DNA of 64,000 nt from Marinobacterium alkalitolerans (GCF_017776525.1 NZ_JACVEW010000007.1:62001-126000); one strand, 5' to 3'. Positions 56,261 to 64,000 are shown, counted from the stretch's first letter. Numbers and translations are program-made. Notes: generated from the letters alone by a model not told the origin.

Positions 56261-56274
56261 TTGATCTACATCAA
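56261..56274. promoter_or_regulatory. FNR/Anr box in the BCCT-Rieske intergenic region
   Basis: TTGATCTACATCAA is an exact match to TTGAT-N4-ATCAA, the binding site of FNR/Anr-type oxygen sensors. It lies 121 bases from the BCCT start and 258 from the Rieske start, so either or both could be under oxygen control. No ideally spaced -10 element is seen on either side. Confidence 0.75.
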
Positions 56275-56295
56275 ACTAATTTTACGAATGGGGTT

Positions 56296-56383
56296 ATGAG
56301 TTTTTGTAATGATATTCCTAACTGACTAGATATAACGCAACCGCACAAACATTAGCGAAAAAGCATGCATGAGTTTTTGTAAT
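56296..56383. repeat. 15-bp direct repeat upstream of the Rieske operon
   Basis: ATGAGTTTTTGTAAT occurs identically at 56296-56310 and 56369-56383, 73 bp apart (about seven helical turns). A -10-like TATAAC (56331-56336) lies between them. The remainder of this 391-base intergenic region shows only AT-rich sequence. Exact repeats in phase suggest two sites for one regulator. Confidence 0.65.
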
Positions 56384-56531
56384 AGCTTAGCGGCTTAAAA
56401 ATCGTTTGTCGGCGTTTCCCCTCTGTCCCTACTATCCGCCCACAGACAGCCGGAATTTCCTTGCGCCCTGTCAATGCAACCGGCTTTTTTTCAATCACCC
56501 ATGCCTCACTGGCGGAATGTGGAGAGACACC

Positions 56532-57716
56532 ATGACAATAAAATCTCACATCATCCCGATGGAAACCCTCGACGACGTTCGCAAGCCCCTGGCCGAAGCC
56601 AAGGGTATGCCCAACGCGGTCTATACCGATGACGCTCTGTTCGAGCAGGAGCGCGACGAAGTACTGGGCAGGACCTGGGCCGCACTGGGCTTCGCCAGCG
56701 ATCTGCCTAGCAACGGTTTCGCCAAGCCGGTGGACTTCATGGGACTGCCGCTGGCGATCATGCGTAACCGCGATGGCGTATACAAAGTCTTCCATAACGT
56801 CTGCAGCCACCGCGGCATGATCCTGCTGACCGAGGAAACCGAAGTGGAAGGCATGGTGCGCTGCCCCTACCACTCCTGGACCTATGACTTGAACGGCAAC
56901 CTGAAAGGCACACCGCATATCGGCGGCGTCGGCGTGCACAAGGCGGAAGGGTTTGCGTGTGAGAAGCATGGTCTGCGTGAAGTACGCTCTCATGTCTGGG
57001 CCGGTATCGTCTTTATCAACCTGTCCGGCGATGCCAAGCCGTTTGAAGAGCACATCGAACCGCTGGTACAGCGCTGGAGCGAGTTCTGCGGCAAGGATGG
57101 CTGGGACAAGCTGACCATCGCGCCGACCGGCAGCCAGATGCAGCTGGAAGTGCAGTGCAACTGGAAGCTGGCGATCGAAAACTACTGCGAAGCCTACCAC
57201 CTGCCCTGGGTACACCCGAGCCTGAACACCTATTCACCGCTGGACCAGCACTACAACCTGATCGTCAACGACGACATGTCGGGTCAGGGCAGCTACACCT
57301 ACAACCTGTCCGATGTCGCCGGGACTCGTTTGCCCCGTTTCCCGAGCTGGCCGCAGGACCGCCTGCGTCAGGCCGAGTATGTCTCGCTCTACCCCAACGT
57401 AATGCTGGGCATGCAGGCGGACCACTTCTTCGCCATCATCCTGGAGCCGCGCAAAAAAGATGTCACGCTGGAAAACCTGCGTCTGTTCTACGTTGGCGAT
57501 GAAGCCTGCGGTGACGAGTTCGCGGCCTGCCGCCACTCCCAGCTTGAAGCCTGGAAGGTCGTGTTCGGCGAGGATGTATTCGCCGTTGAAGGCATGCAGG
57601 CCGGCCGTCAGTCGCCGGGCTTTGCGGGCGGCGTGTTCTCACCGGTACTGGACGGCCCGACCCACCATTTCCATACCTGGGTTGCCGACAAGTACGCCGC
57701 CATTAATAACGACTGA
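56532..57716 (+). CDS. Rieske non-heme iron oxygenase, quaternary-amine type
   Basis: 394 residues from the ATG at 56532 with GGAG upstream. The Rieske centre is C91-x-H93-x17-C111-xx-H114 (CSHRG, CPYHSW). The mononuclear iron site is N217-xx-E220-xx-H223-xxxx-H228. The bridging residue is Glu rather than the Asp of aromatic-ring dioxygenases, as reported for carnitine oxygenase CntA. Such single-component alpha subunits (GbcA, CntA, plant choline monooxygenase) cleave or hydroxylate betaines using O2. With a BCCT carrier divergent and an aldehyde dehydrogenase next, a product aldehyde is implied. No GbcB/CntB-type ferredoxin reductase is adjacent. The exact substrate (choline, carnitine, betaine or similar) is not settled. 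Confidence 0.88.
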   Translation: MTIKSHIIPMETLDDVRKPLAEAKGMPNAVYTDDALFEQERDEVLGRTWAALGFASDLPSNGFAKPVDFMGLPLAIMRNRDGVYKVFHNVCSHRGMILLTEETEVEGMVRCPYHSWTYDLNGNLKGTPHIGGVGVHKAEGFACEKHGLREVRSHVWAGIVFINLSGDAKPFEEHIEPLVQRWSEFCGKDGWDKLTIAPTGSQMQLEVQCNWKLAIENYCEAYHLPWVHPSLNTYSPLDQHYNLIVNDDMSGQGSYTYNLSDVAGTRLPRFPSWPQDRLRQAEYVSLYPNVMLGMQADHFFAIILEPRKKDVTLENLRLFYVGDEACGDEFAACRHSQLEAWKVVFGEDVFAVEGMQAGRQSPGFAGGVFSPVLDGPTHHFHTWVADKYAAINND

Positions 57717-57728
57717 TCCCTCACGGGA

Positions 57729-57753
57729 CCGGCCCGGCAAAGAACCGGGCCGG
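57729..57753 (+). other. Intercistronic GC hairpin between Rieske and aldehyde dehydrogenase genes
   Basis: CCGGCCCGG (57729-57737) and CCGGGCCGG (57745-57753) form a 9-bp stem 12 bases after the Rieske stop. There is no U-tract, so it probably adjusts message stability or partial termination within the operon. Confidence 0.6.
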
Positions 57754-57778
57754 CCACTGACGGGCAAAGGACACCACT

Positions 57779-59221
57779 ATGCTGAACAACGAAAACCACT
57801 GGCTTAATTTCATTGGCGGCGAATGGCGCGACAGTGCCGAGCGCATCGAAGTGCGCGACCCTTCTTCGGACAAGGTATTCGCCACCATCGCCAGCGCCAC
57901 GCTGGACGATGCCGAAGCCGCCATTCAGGCTGCCCGCCGCTGCGTCAAGGAAGGGCTGCTGACTCGTCAGCGCCCGGCCCAGCGTGCTGAACTGATGTAC
58001 CGTATCGGACAGGAGATTCGCGCCCTGGTCGAAGAAGGCGCCGTGCTGGCGTCGCGGGAAAACGGCAAGTCCGTCAATGATGCGCGCGATGAATTTGAAG
58101 AGGCGGCACGCTACTTCGAGTATTACGCCGGTATGGCGGACAAGATCGAAGGCAAGTCGATCCCGCTGGGCGAAGACTACATCGACTTTACCAGCTACGA
58201 ACCCCAGGGCATCTCGGTACAGATTGTCCCCTGGAATTTCCCGGTGTCTATCTGTGCCCGTTCGCTGGCCCCTGCTTTGGCCGCCGGAAACGCCGTGATC
58301 GTCAAGTCACCGGAGCTGTCTCCGCTGGCAATCACCCTGCTGGCCACCGCATGTGAACGTGCAGGCCTGCCCAAGGGGGCGTTGAGTGTACTGGCCGGCC
58401 CCGGCCGCAAGGTGGGCGCCGCGCTGGTGGCACACAAGGACACCAACCAGATCGTCTTTACCGGTTCTGTACCCACAGGCCGCGCCATCATGCGTGATGC
58501 CGCCGAAAACTCGGTGCCCTGTGTGATGGAGTTGGGCGGAAAATCGGCCGCCGTGGCGTTCCCGGATGCGGATATGGCGCAACTGATCAGCAGCGTGCGC
58601 TGGGGCATTTTCTTCAATGCCGGTCAGGTCTGCTCTGCCATGTCACGCCTCCTGGTACACCGCGACATCTACGACGACGTGGTGGCCCGCGTAGCCGAAC
58701 TGGCAACCGGCCTGAGCATCGGTGCCGGCAAGGACAACCCGGACCTGACGCCTGTGGTATCCATGCAGCAGCGTGACGGCATTCTGACCATCTGTGATCA
58801 GGCCGTTGAAGACGGCGCGCGTCTGGTATGCGGCGGCAGTGCCGTTGAAGGACTCCCGGGCGCATTTGTGCAGCCGACCGTGTTCGCCGATGTAAAACCC
58901 CACATGCGCCTGTTCACCGAGGAAGTGTTCGGTCCGGTGATCGCCATTACCCCGTTCGACAGCGAAGAAGAAGCCTTCGAACTGGCCAATGCCACCGACT
59001 ACGGCCTTGTAGCCGGCGTGTTCACGCAGGATATCAGCCGTGCCCTGCGTGCGTCTCAGGCGCTGGATGCCGGACAGGTCTTCGTCAACGAGTGGTTTGC
59101 CGGCGGCATCGAAACCCCGTTTGGCGGCAACCGCCTCTCCGGTTATGGCCGTGAGAAGGGACAGGAAGCGCTGTACAGCTACGTGCGCACCAAGAACGTG
59201 GCCATTCGTGTTGCACGTTAA
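57779..59221 (+). CDS. NAD(P)-dependent aldehyde dehydrogenase
   Basis: 480 residues; AAAGGA precedes the ATG. All family landmarks are present: PWNFPVSI (about 151), FTGSVPTGR (228), general base E251 in MELGGKSA, nucleophile C285 in NAGQVCSAMSR, and EEVFGPV (about 382). It oxidises an aldehyde to the acid. It resembles the betaine-aldehyde/succinate-semialdehyde group. Placed 62 bases after the Rieske gene, it should take the aldehyde released by that enzyme: betaine aldehyde if the substrate is choline, malic semialdehyde if it is carnitine. Confidence 0.93.
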   Translation: MLNNENHWLNFIGGEWRDSAERIEVRDPSSDKVFATIASATLDDAEAAIQAARRCVKEGLLTRQRPAQRAELMYRIGQEIRALVEEGAVLASRENGKSVNDARDEFEEAARYFEYYAGMADKIEGKSIPLGEDYIDFTSYEPQGISVQIVPWNFPVSICARSLAPALAAGNAVIVKSPELSPLAITLLATACERAGLPKGALSVLAGPGRKVGAALVAHKDTNQIVFTGSVPTGRAIMRDAAENSVPCVMELGGKSAAVAFPDADMAQLISSVRWGIFFNAGQVCSAMSRLLVHRDIYDDVVARVAELATGLSIGAGKDNPDLTPVVSMQQRDGILTICDQAVEDGARLVCGGSAVEGLPGAFVQPTVFADVKPHMRLFTEEVFGPVIAITPFDSEEEAFELANATDYGLVAGVFTQDISRALRASQALDAGQVFVNEWFAGGIETPFGGNRLSGYGREKGQEALYSYVRTKNVAIRVAR

Positions 59222-59260
59222 GCAACAAAATTGTCTGAACCGATAACTGCAACTGTAAAA

Positions 59261-59286
59261 CAGGACGCCCTGCCAGTGGCGTCCTG
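59261..59286 (+). other. Hairpin between aldehyde dehydrogenase and rubredoxin-reductase genes
   Basis: CAGGACGCC (59261-59269) and GGCGTCCTG (59278-59286) form a perfect 9-bp stem with an eight-base loop, 39 bases after the dehydrogenase stop. The following bases (CTCTAATAAG) are not a proper U-tract, so read-through into the next gene, 28 bases on, is expected. Confidence 0.55.
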
Positions 59287-59313
59287 CTCTAATAAGAAAG
59301 GGTGGGCCGAATC

Positions 59314-60708
59314 ATGAAAAAGTGGTTATGTGTCGTTTGCGGACTGATTTATGACGAAGCCAAGGGCTGGCCGGCCGATGGCATTGCCCCGGGCACACGC
59401 TGGGAAGACGTGCCCGACGACTGGAAGTGCCCCGACTGCCTGGTGGGCAAGGCCGACTTTGAAATGATGGAGATCCGGCAGGATCTTCAGGTTGAAATGC
59501 CGGTTCTCAATGTTGCACAGCCGCAACCGGTACCCTTCATGAACCTGGAGCAGCAGCCCCCGATCGTGATCATCGGCACCGGCTATGCAGGCTATGGTCT
59601 GACCGAAGCGCTGCGCCAGCGTGACCAGCAAACCCCGATTGTGATGTTTACCGCCGATGACGGTCACCACTACTCCAAACCGGGTCTGTCCACGGCACTG
59701 ACACGGCAGCGAGACGCGGCCGGGTTGGCAACGGAAACACCGCTGTCACTGGAGGCACGGCTCAATATCCGTATCCACACCCGCTGCCCGGTGTACGCCA
59801 TCGATGCCAGGAACAAAACCTTGTCTACAGCATCCGGTGAGCTGGCCTACAGCAAACTGGTGTTGGCACAGGGGGCTGCCCCCATCCGGCTTCCGCTGCA
59901 GGGTACAGGTGCCAGTGAGGTTATCAGCATTAACGACCTGCAGGACTACCGCCTGTTCCGCGAGCGCCTTGAGGGGTGCAAGCGGGTGAGCATCATCGGC
60001 AACGGCCTGATCGGCTGCGAGTTTGCCAACGATCTGGTCAATGCCGGTATCGAAGTCGACGTGATCGGCCTGTCGCAGTGGTCGATGGACCGCCTGATCC
60101 CCCAACCTGTGGGTGAGCAGCTTCAGAGCCGACTGGAAGCCAGGGGCGTTCAGTGGCACTTGGGCACCACCGTTACCACCGTGGGCCACAGCGGCAAGGG
60201 TTATCGCCTGACGCTGGAAAACGGCGAGCAGATCGACACCGATATGGTGCTGTCGGCAGTCGGGCTCAAGGCCCGTACTGAGCTGGCAGAAGCCGCCGGT
60301 GCCGACGTGGGCCGTGGCATCCGAATCAATGGCGGCCTGAGAACCAGCCTGCCGGACGTATTTGCCATTGGCGATTGTGCCGAAATCAACGGTCAGCTCC
60401 TGCCCTATCTGGCTCCGATCAATGCCGGCTTGCCGGCACTGGCCGATGGTCTGCTCGGGCGGCCAACCATGGTGCACTACCCGCTGATGCCCGTCATTGT
60501 GAAAACCCCGGCTTGCCCGCTCACACTGCAGGCTCCCGCCGCTGATCTGGAAGGTGATTGGCAGATCGACCAGACCGACCGCGGCACCCGTGCGCTGTTT
60601 ATCGACGCACATCAACAGCTACAGGGCTTTGTACTCACGGACGAACTGGGCAGTGAGCGCCAGTACTGGCTGGACCGCATGGGCAGCGCACTGGAACAGG
60701 TCGCCTGA
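59314..60708 (+). CDS. Rubredoxin fused to FAD-dependent rubredoxin reductase
   Basis: 464 residues. Residues 1-50 are a complete rubredoxin with iron ligands C6, C9 (CVVCG) and C39, C42 (CPDC). After a 30-residue linker comes a pyridine-nucleotide-disulphide-type flavoprotein: FAD site IIGTGYAGYG (87-94), the NAD(P)H site SIIGNGLIGCEFAND (about 228), and VFAIGDCAEI near 355. In alkane hydroxylase systems the two parts are separate proteins (AlkG, AlkT). Here the single chain moves electrons from NAD(P)H via FAD to the iron. As the last gene of the Rieske operon it is the only obvious electron donor for the oxygenase; such coupling is inference. Defence against superoxide or NO is an alternative use of rubredoxin. 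Confidence 0.92.
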   Translation: MKKWLCVVCGLIYDEAKGWPADGIAPGTRWEDVPDDWKCPDCLVGKADFEMMEIRQDLQVEMPVLNVAQPQPVPFMNLEQQPPIVIIGTGYAGYGLTEALRQRDQQTPIVMFTADDGHHYSKPGLSTALTRQRDAAGLATETPLSLEARLNIRIHTRCPVYAIDARNKTLSTASGELAYSKLVLAQGAAPIRLPLQGTGASEVISINDLQDYRLFRERLEGCKRVSIIGNGLIGCEFANDLVNAGIEVDVIGLSQWSMDRLIPQPVGEQLQSRLEARGVQWHLGTTVTTVGHSGKGYRLTLENGEQIDTDMVLSAVGLKARTELAEAAGADVGRGIRINGGLRTSLPDVFAIGDCAEINGQLLPYLAPINAGLPALADGLLGRPTMVHYPLMPVIVKTPACPLTLQAPAADLEGDWQIDQTDRGTRALFIDAHQQLQGFVLTDELGSERQYWLDRMGSALEQVA

Positions 60709-60742
60709 CCCCTTCTATTCCCCAATGCTTCAAGCGCGCTTG

Positions 60743-60777
60743 GCCGGTCAGCCATCAGGGCTGGCCGGTATTTTTAT
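60743..60777 (+). terminator. Terminator of the Rieske operon
   Basis: CCGGTCAGCC (60744-60753) pairs with GGCTGGCCGG (60759-60768) with one G-U pair and is followed by TATTTTT. It lies 36 bases after the rubredoxin-reductase stop. Confidence 0.9.
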
Positions 60778-60916
60778 GGATGGATTCCTACCCATTTCCA
60801 CACCTGGGACAGGCCTTTTTCCGCCCATTTGAGCCTTTCCAATCTCGCCTTAAATCACAGTGAAACACATATAACAATCTGATTTATATAGTTTTAATAG
60901 ATCGTTCCACCATCAC

Positions 60917-60932
60917 TGGCACAACCCTTGCT
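60917..60932 (+). promoter_or_regulatory. Sigma-54 promoter of the chemoreceptor gene
   Basis: TGGCAC-AACCC-TTGCT matches the -24/-12 consensus TGGCAC-N5-TTGCW exactly, with GG and GC at the required 12-base offset. It ends 45 bases before the ATG at 60978. AT-rich sequence upstream (60840-60900) could hold activator sites. Confidence 0.88.
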
Positions 60933-60977
60933 ACCAAAGTATTACGCCCAACGATAATAAAAGTGCAAGGTAGTCCC

Positions 60978-63008
60978 ATGTCAAAATCCATCAGTCACAA
61001 GATCGTCGGTTGTTTCTTGCTGACCCTGGCCGTGCTGCTCGGCACCGGCCTCTACGCCCTTAACGGGGTCACTTCAGTCAGGGATGCACTGGAACGCGTT
61101 GCAGGTGAAGTCTGGAGTGCCGCCGATAACGCCTCAACACTCAACCTGAATGTGAGCCAGGGCACCGGCCAGCTTGAGCGCAGTCTGGCTTACCAGGAGC
61201 CGATCCCGCCCCACCGTCAGCAACAGGTCGACCAGCACCTGGCACGCGCACTGAGTGCGCTGGATGCACTGCAAAGCGGCCAGTACCGTCAGGAAAGCAA
61301 GTCGCTGGCCCCACTGATGAAGCAGCTTGAACAGCTCAAGGTGCAAGTGGTGGACGAGCATCAGGCGTTCAACGAGGATATCGCTGCCAGCGAAGAGACC
61401 GTGCAACGCTTTCAAGCTTTCATGAAACGGCTGGGCTTCTATGGCAACTTCCAGATTTCCAGCCTGGAAGATGCCTTCCAGCGCAACCAGATCAACTCCT
61501 GGGGTGGCGATGTGGATGAGAAGTGGAACTTTGTACTCGCCATCTACAAGGCCCGCATCGCCTTCGGCGCCAGCATTCGTGCGTTGCAAACCCAGCTCCA
61601 GTCTTCTACCCCTGCCAACCATCAGGAGCAGGTACAGGAAAGTCTGGATCGGCTCAGCGACGAGCTGAACGAGATCATCCGCTCCCCTCTGGCTGACCGC
61701 AGCATCAACAGTGGCGAATGGAAAGGCAACACCTACGCTCAGGCCGCCGAAGCCCTGCTGTCCACGCATCAGCAGCAGGTCAAGCAGATTCAGCACCGTC
61801 AGCACAACTTCCTGGCCACACGAAACCTGCTCCTGTCGCTGGTGAATAAGCTGGAACAGCAGACCACCGGCCTGCGCAACACGCTCAACAGCGAAGTGAG
61901 TGCCCAGACGGAGCAGGCCATGCAGCAGGCCAACCGCCTGAATACCACCATGTTGCTGAGTCTGCCGGCCGGCATCGGCCTGACCCTGCTGGCGATCTGG
62001 CTCTGCTTCCGCATCGTGATCAAACCCGTGAAACAGGTCAGTGCCAGCATGGCTGAAATCTCCTCCGGCAAGGCCGATTTGAGCGTTCGCCTGCCGGTCA
62101 GAGGACAGGACGAAATCGCCCAACTGGCCGAGAACTTCAACCGCTTTGTGGCGCGCATCGCCGATACCGTCAAACTGGTAGCCAACAGTAACCAGCAGCT
62201 GGTGAAAACCGCCGAGCACCTCAAGCAGAACGCCCAGGCCACCATGCGCTCGGTGGAACAGCAAAACCAGCAGAGCACTCAGGCAGTGACGGCCATGGCG
62301 GAAATCAACGACACCGTGAATGACATCGCCGCCAACGCCAGTGAAGCCGCGCAGCGCAGCGAAACCATCCAGTCCAACGCCACCACCGGGCGCGATATGG
62401 TGGAACGCAACCGTGGCGCCACCGAGCACCTGGCCAACGAGATTCAGTCAGTCACCGACGTGATCAGCCAGTTGGCAGATGAAAGCAGCCGCGCCGGCTC
62501 CATTCTTACCGTCATCAGCGGCATTGCCGAACAGACCAACCTGCTGGCCCTGAACGCCGCCATTGAAGCCGCCCGAGCCGGTGAACATGGCCGCAGTTTT
62601 GCTGTAGTAGCGGACGAGGTGCGCCAGTTATCGCAGAATACCCAGAAAGCCACCGAAGAGATCAGCGCCCTGCTCGATGCGCTGCAGGTGAAGGCGTCGG
62701 ATGCGGTAACCGCGATGCAAAAAGGTCAGGCCCTGGCCGGTGAAAACGTGAGCCTGTCGGAACAGGTACACGAGCAGATAGAACGCATCGCGGCCGATAT
62801 CGATCAGATCAGCCAGCTTAACCTGCAGATCGCCACCGCCACGGAAGAGCAGGCACAGGTGACCACCCTCACCCATAACAACCTGGAACAGATCGGTCTG
62901 GCTGCCAGCGAAACCGAAGACTCGGCCAGAAGCAATGCCGAGTTCAGCACCCAGCTTGAACAGCAGGCGGCCGAAATGAAGAAAACGCTGGTGCAGTTTG
63001 AAAGCTGA
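60978..63008 (+). CDS. Methyl-accepting chemotaxis protein
   Basis: 676 residues from the ATG at 60978 (AAGGTAG upstream). One membrane helix near residues 8-28, a helical periplasmic domain of about 290 residues, a second helix (about 323-343), HAMP (345-398), and the cytoplasmic signalling domain with the conserved tip [19 protein letters not shown] around 516-535. The long all-helical sensor suggests a double four-helix-bundle ligand domain. No C-terminal NWETF-type pentapeptide for CheR/CheB docking is present. A sigma-54 promoter precedes it, as with many flagellar-regulon receptors. Ligand unknown; proximity to the amine module is suggestive only. Confidence 0.95.
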   Translation: MSKSISHKIVGCFLLTLAVLLGTGLYALNGVTSVRDALERVAGEVWSAADNASTLNLNVSQGTGQLERSLAYQEPIPPHRQQQVDQHLARALSALDALQSGQYRQESKSLAPLMKQLEQLKVQVVDEHQAFNEDIAASEETVQRFQAFMKRLGFYGNFQISSLEDAFQRNQINSWGGDVDEKWNFVLAIYKARIAFGASIRALQTQLQSSTPANHQEQVQESLDRLSDELNEIIRSPLADRSINSGEWKGNTYAQAAEALLSTHQQQVKQIQHRQHNFLATRNLLLSLVNKLEQQTTGLRNTLNSEVSAQTEQAMQQANRLNTTMLLSLPAGIGLTLLAIWLCFRIVIKPVKQVSASMAEISSGKADLSVRLPVRGQDEIAQLAENFNRFVARIADTVKLVANSNQQLVKTAEHLKQNAQATMRSVEQQNQQSTQAVTAMAEINDTVNDIAANASEAAQRSETIQSNATTGRDMVERNRGATEHLANEIQSVTDVISQLADESSRAGSILTVISGIAEQTNLLALNAAIEAARAGEHGRSFAVVADEVRQLSQNTQKATEEISALLDALQVKASDAVTAMQKGQALAGENVSLSEQVHEQIERIAADIDQISQLNLQIATATEEQAQVTTLTHNNLEQIGLAASETEDSARSNAEFSTQLEQQAAEMKKTLVQFES

Positions 63009-63065
63009 GCCAGAGAAGGTCCGGTCAGGTGGGTAAGCACTCACCTGATCGGCCATACCCGCACA

Positions 63066-63458
63066 CTAGCGCCAGCCACGCACCCGCGCCATCAACCAGG
63101 GCGCAGCCGCCGTCACACAGAGCACCAGCGGCCAGAGATTGCCATCACGGAAGGTATAGGCTGCCATAATAGCGGACAACGGCTTGCCCTGGGCAATGCC
63201 AAAGGCGAACTCGAACACCAGTGTCAGCAACAGCCAGAAGATACCCAACCGTACCTGCTGCTCGCGCAGCGCCACTGAAAGCCAGGGCAAGGTCAGGTAA
63301 GTCACCAGCAGTATCAATGCGCAAAGCAGCAGCCCACTGATCAACAACCCGGGCACCCGCCCGAAAGCAGGAGTGAGCAGTGACTCACGCGTAATACCGT
63401 TCAGTATGGCCAGCAGCAGAATCAGTACCCAAACGGTCAGAGCTTTAGCAACGATCAT
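63066..63458 (-). CDS. Small four-helix membrane protein
   Basis: 130 residues, AAGGAGGT upstream of the ATG. Four hydrophobic helices (about residues 4-20, 36-58, 70-88, 106-122) with short loops; no enzymatic or transport motif is recognised. The loop FGIAQGKPLSAIMAAYTFRDGN between helices 3 and 4 is the only polar stretch (residues about 86-107). It converges on the chemoreceptor gene and is divergent from yefM. Function unknown. Confidence 0.7.
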   Translation of the reverse strand: MIVAKALTVWVLILLLAILNGITRESLLTPAFGRVPGLLISGLLLCALILLVTYLTLPWLSVALREQQVRLGIFWLLLTLVFEFAFGIAQGKPLSAIMAAYTFRDGNLWPLVLCVTAAAPWLMARVRGWR

Positions 63459-63508
63459 AACGTGTTGATTACCTCCTTCCCTGAAGTAAAATTGCCACTG
63501 TTATTGTA

Positions 63509-63544
63509 TGTACAGTATTATGTACGTGAACAATATTATGTACA
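63509..63544. promoter_or_regulatory. yefM-yoeB operator repeats
   Basis: TGTACA at 63509-63514 and TGTACG at 63521-63526 have a 12-bp centre-to-centre spacing, the geometry described for the E. coli YefM operator; a third TGTACA lies at 63539-63544. They sit just upstream of the antitoxin start, fitting autorepression by YefM-YoeB. Confidence 0.75.
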
Positions 63545-63555
63545 GGATCAGCACT

Positions 63556-63807
63556 ATGGATGCCATCAGCTACACAGCGGCCAGAACCAATCTGGCGAAA
63601 ACAATGGAGCAGGTCTGTGATGATCATGCGCCTGTCATTATCACCCGCAGCAAGTCGCCCTCCGTTGTCATGATTTCTCTTGAAGACTACGAAGCGCTGC
63701 AGGAAACCGTGTACCTGCTGCGCTCACCCAAGAACGCTCGACGTTTGCTCGACTCAATCACAGAGCTGGAACAAGATGGAGGCGAAGAAAAGGAGCTGCT
63801 TGAATGA
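63556..63807 (+). CDS. yefM: YefM family antitoxin
   Basis: 83 residues from the ATG at 63556 (AGGA upstream), beginning [17 protein letters not shown], the typical Phd/YefM start. The N-terminal half is the DNA-binding dimer domain ([22 protein letters not shown]); the acidic C-terminal tail wraps the toxin. It neutralises YoeB and represses the operon. Its stop overlaps the toxin start by four bases (63804-63807), ensuring coupled synthesis. Confidence 0.95.
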   Translation: MDAISYTAARTNLAKTMEQVCDDHAPVIITRSKSPSVVMISLEDYEALQETVYLLRSPKNARRLLDSITELEQDGGEEKELLE

Positions 63808-64000
63808 GGCTTATTTTCTCGGAGCATGCTTGGGAGGACTATCTCCATTGGCAAAAAACAGACAAGAAAACACTTGCCCGCATTAACAAACTGATTAAAG
63901 ACACACAACGCTCCCCTTTTGAAGGCATCGGAAAGCCGGAACAGCTCAAACACAGTCTTACTGGCTACTGGTCACGCCGAATCAATGACGAGCATCGAAT
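63804..64000 (+). CDS. yoeB: YoeB toxin, cut by the window edge
   Basis: The first 65 residues of an 84-residue-type YoeB are present. Sequence landmarks of the RelE-fold endoribonuclease are clear: the start [17 protein letters not shown], then [20 protein letters not shown], and SGYWSRRI-like [14 protein letters not shown]. The catalytic glutamate (FEGIGKPE) and arginine (WSRRI) are in the visible part; the C-terminal His-Tyr end is beyond the window. It cleaves mRNA at the ribosomal A site. Confidence 0.95.
   Translation, partial: MRLIFSEHAWEDYLHWQKTDKKTLARINKLIKDTQRSPFEGIGKPEQLKHSLTGYWSRRINDEHR

Noticed and set aside
61134-62429. 431-codon minus-strand frame inside the chemoreceptor gene
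   Set aside because: Mirror of the helical receptor sequence, with no signal, no ribosome site and no motif.
63024-63049. TCAGGTG/CACCTGA hairpin after the chemoreceptor gene as a terminator
   Set aside because: Seven-bp stem with a ten-base loop and no T-run on either strand; too weak to call.

Overview
The window looks like chromosome of a marine, heterotrophic gammaproteobacterium of the Oceanospirillales type (Marinobacterium/Neptunomonas-like). That placement is inferred from the gene content: two BCCT carriers, quinohemoprotein amine dehydrogenase, several c-di-GMP proteins, a 367-residue PurC and moderately high GC. It is not based on a marker gene. I found no rRNA, tRNA, CRISPR array, IS element or phage module. 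Both ends cut genes: a membrane sensor at position 1 and a YoeB toxin at 64000.

Layout. 1-4.1 kb: a periplasmic amino-acid-type binding protein in tandem with a truncated membrane sensor, a PAS-GGDEF diguanylate cyclase and sfsA. 4.3-8.1 kb: a BCCT transporter, a TrmK-like methyltransferase, and a short threonine dehydratase preceded by what reads as a complete peptide-leader attenuator. 8.2-11.4 kb: a five-PAS GGDEF-EAL protein. 11.4-19.8 kb (minus strand): the complete quinohemoprotein amine dehydrogenase set in transcriptional order qhpA-D-C-B-F-E-G, i.e. three structural subunits plus radical-SAM, exporter, protease and flavin monooxygenase maturases. 20.0-27.1 kb: a divergent TorR-like response regulator overlapping a 2108-residue hybrid kinase whose Ser/Thr kinase domain has lost both catalytic aspartates. 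27.1-30.3 kb: a GGDEF-EAL protein with a degenerate EAL domain, overlapping a PhnD-like binding protein.

30.4-37.0 kb is a mixed stretch: lipoproteins, a Gdt1/TMEM165-type cation transporter behind a yybP-ykoY (Mn2+) riboswitch, a DUF2252 protein, a Fur-box-controlled di-heme peroxidase, purC and an M48 lipoprotein protease. 37.2-41.8 kb: acyl-CoA synthetase, etfB and etfA, divergent from an AraC-type regulator. 41.8-50.4 kb: one long minus-strand unit of phosphoesterase, HAD phosphatase, large peptide-type binding protein, two permeases, double ATPase and LysR regulator. 50.6-53.4 kb: an amine-oxidase-like flavoprotein with an EutQ-like cupin, divergent from a LysR gene.

53.4-60.7 kb is the most suggestive catabolic module: LysR, BCCT carrier, a divergent Rieske oxygenase, an aldehyde dehydrogenase and a rubredoxin-reductase fusion. 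Its control region holds an exact FNR/Anr palindrome and a 15-bp direct repeat. Uptake by the BCCT carrier, oxygenolytic attack by the Rieske enzyme and aldehyde oxidation would form a short quaternary-amine pathway with an unusual electron donor. The window closes with a chemoreceptor behind a sigma-54 promoter, a small membrane protein and a YefM-YoeB toxin-antitoxin pair.

Recurring themes are uptake and oxidation of amines and onium compounds, and sensing through two-component, c-di-GMP and chemotaxis proteins.
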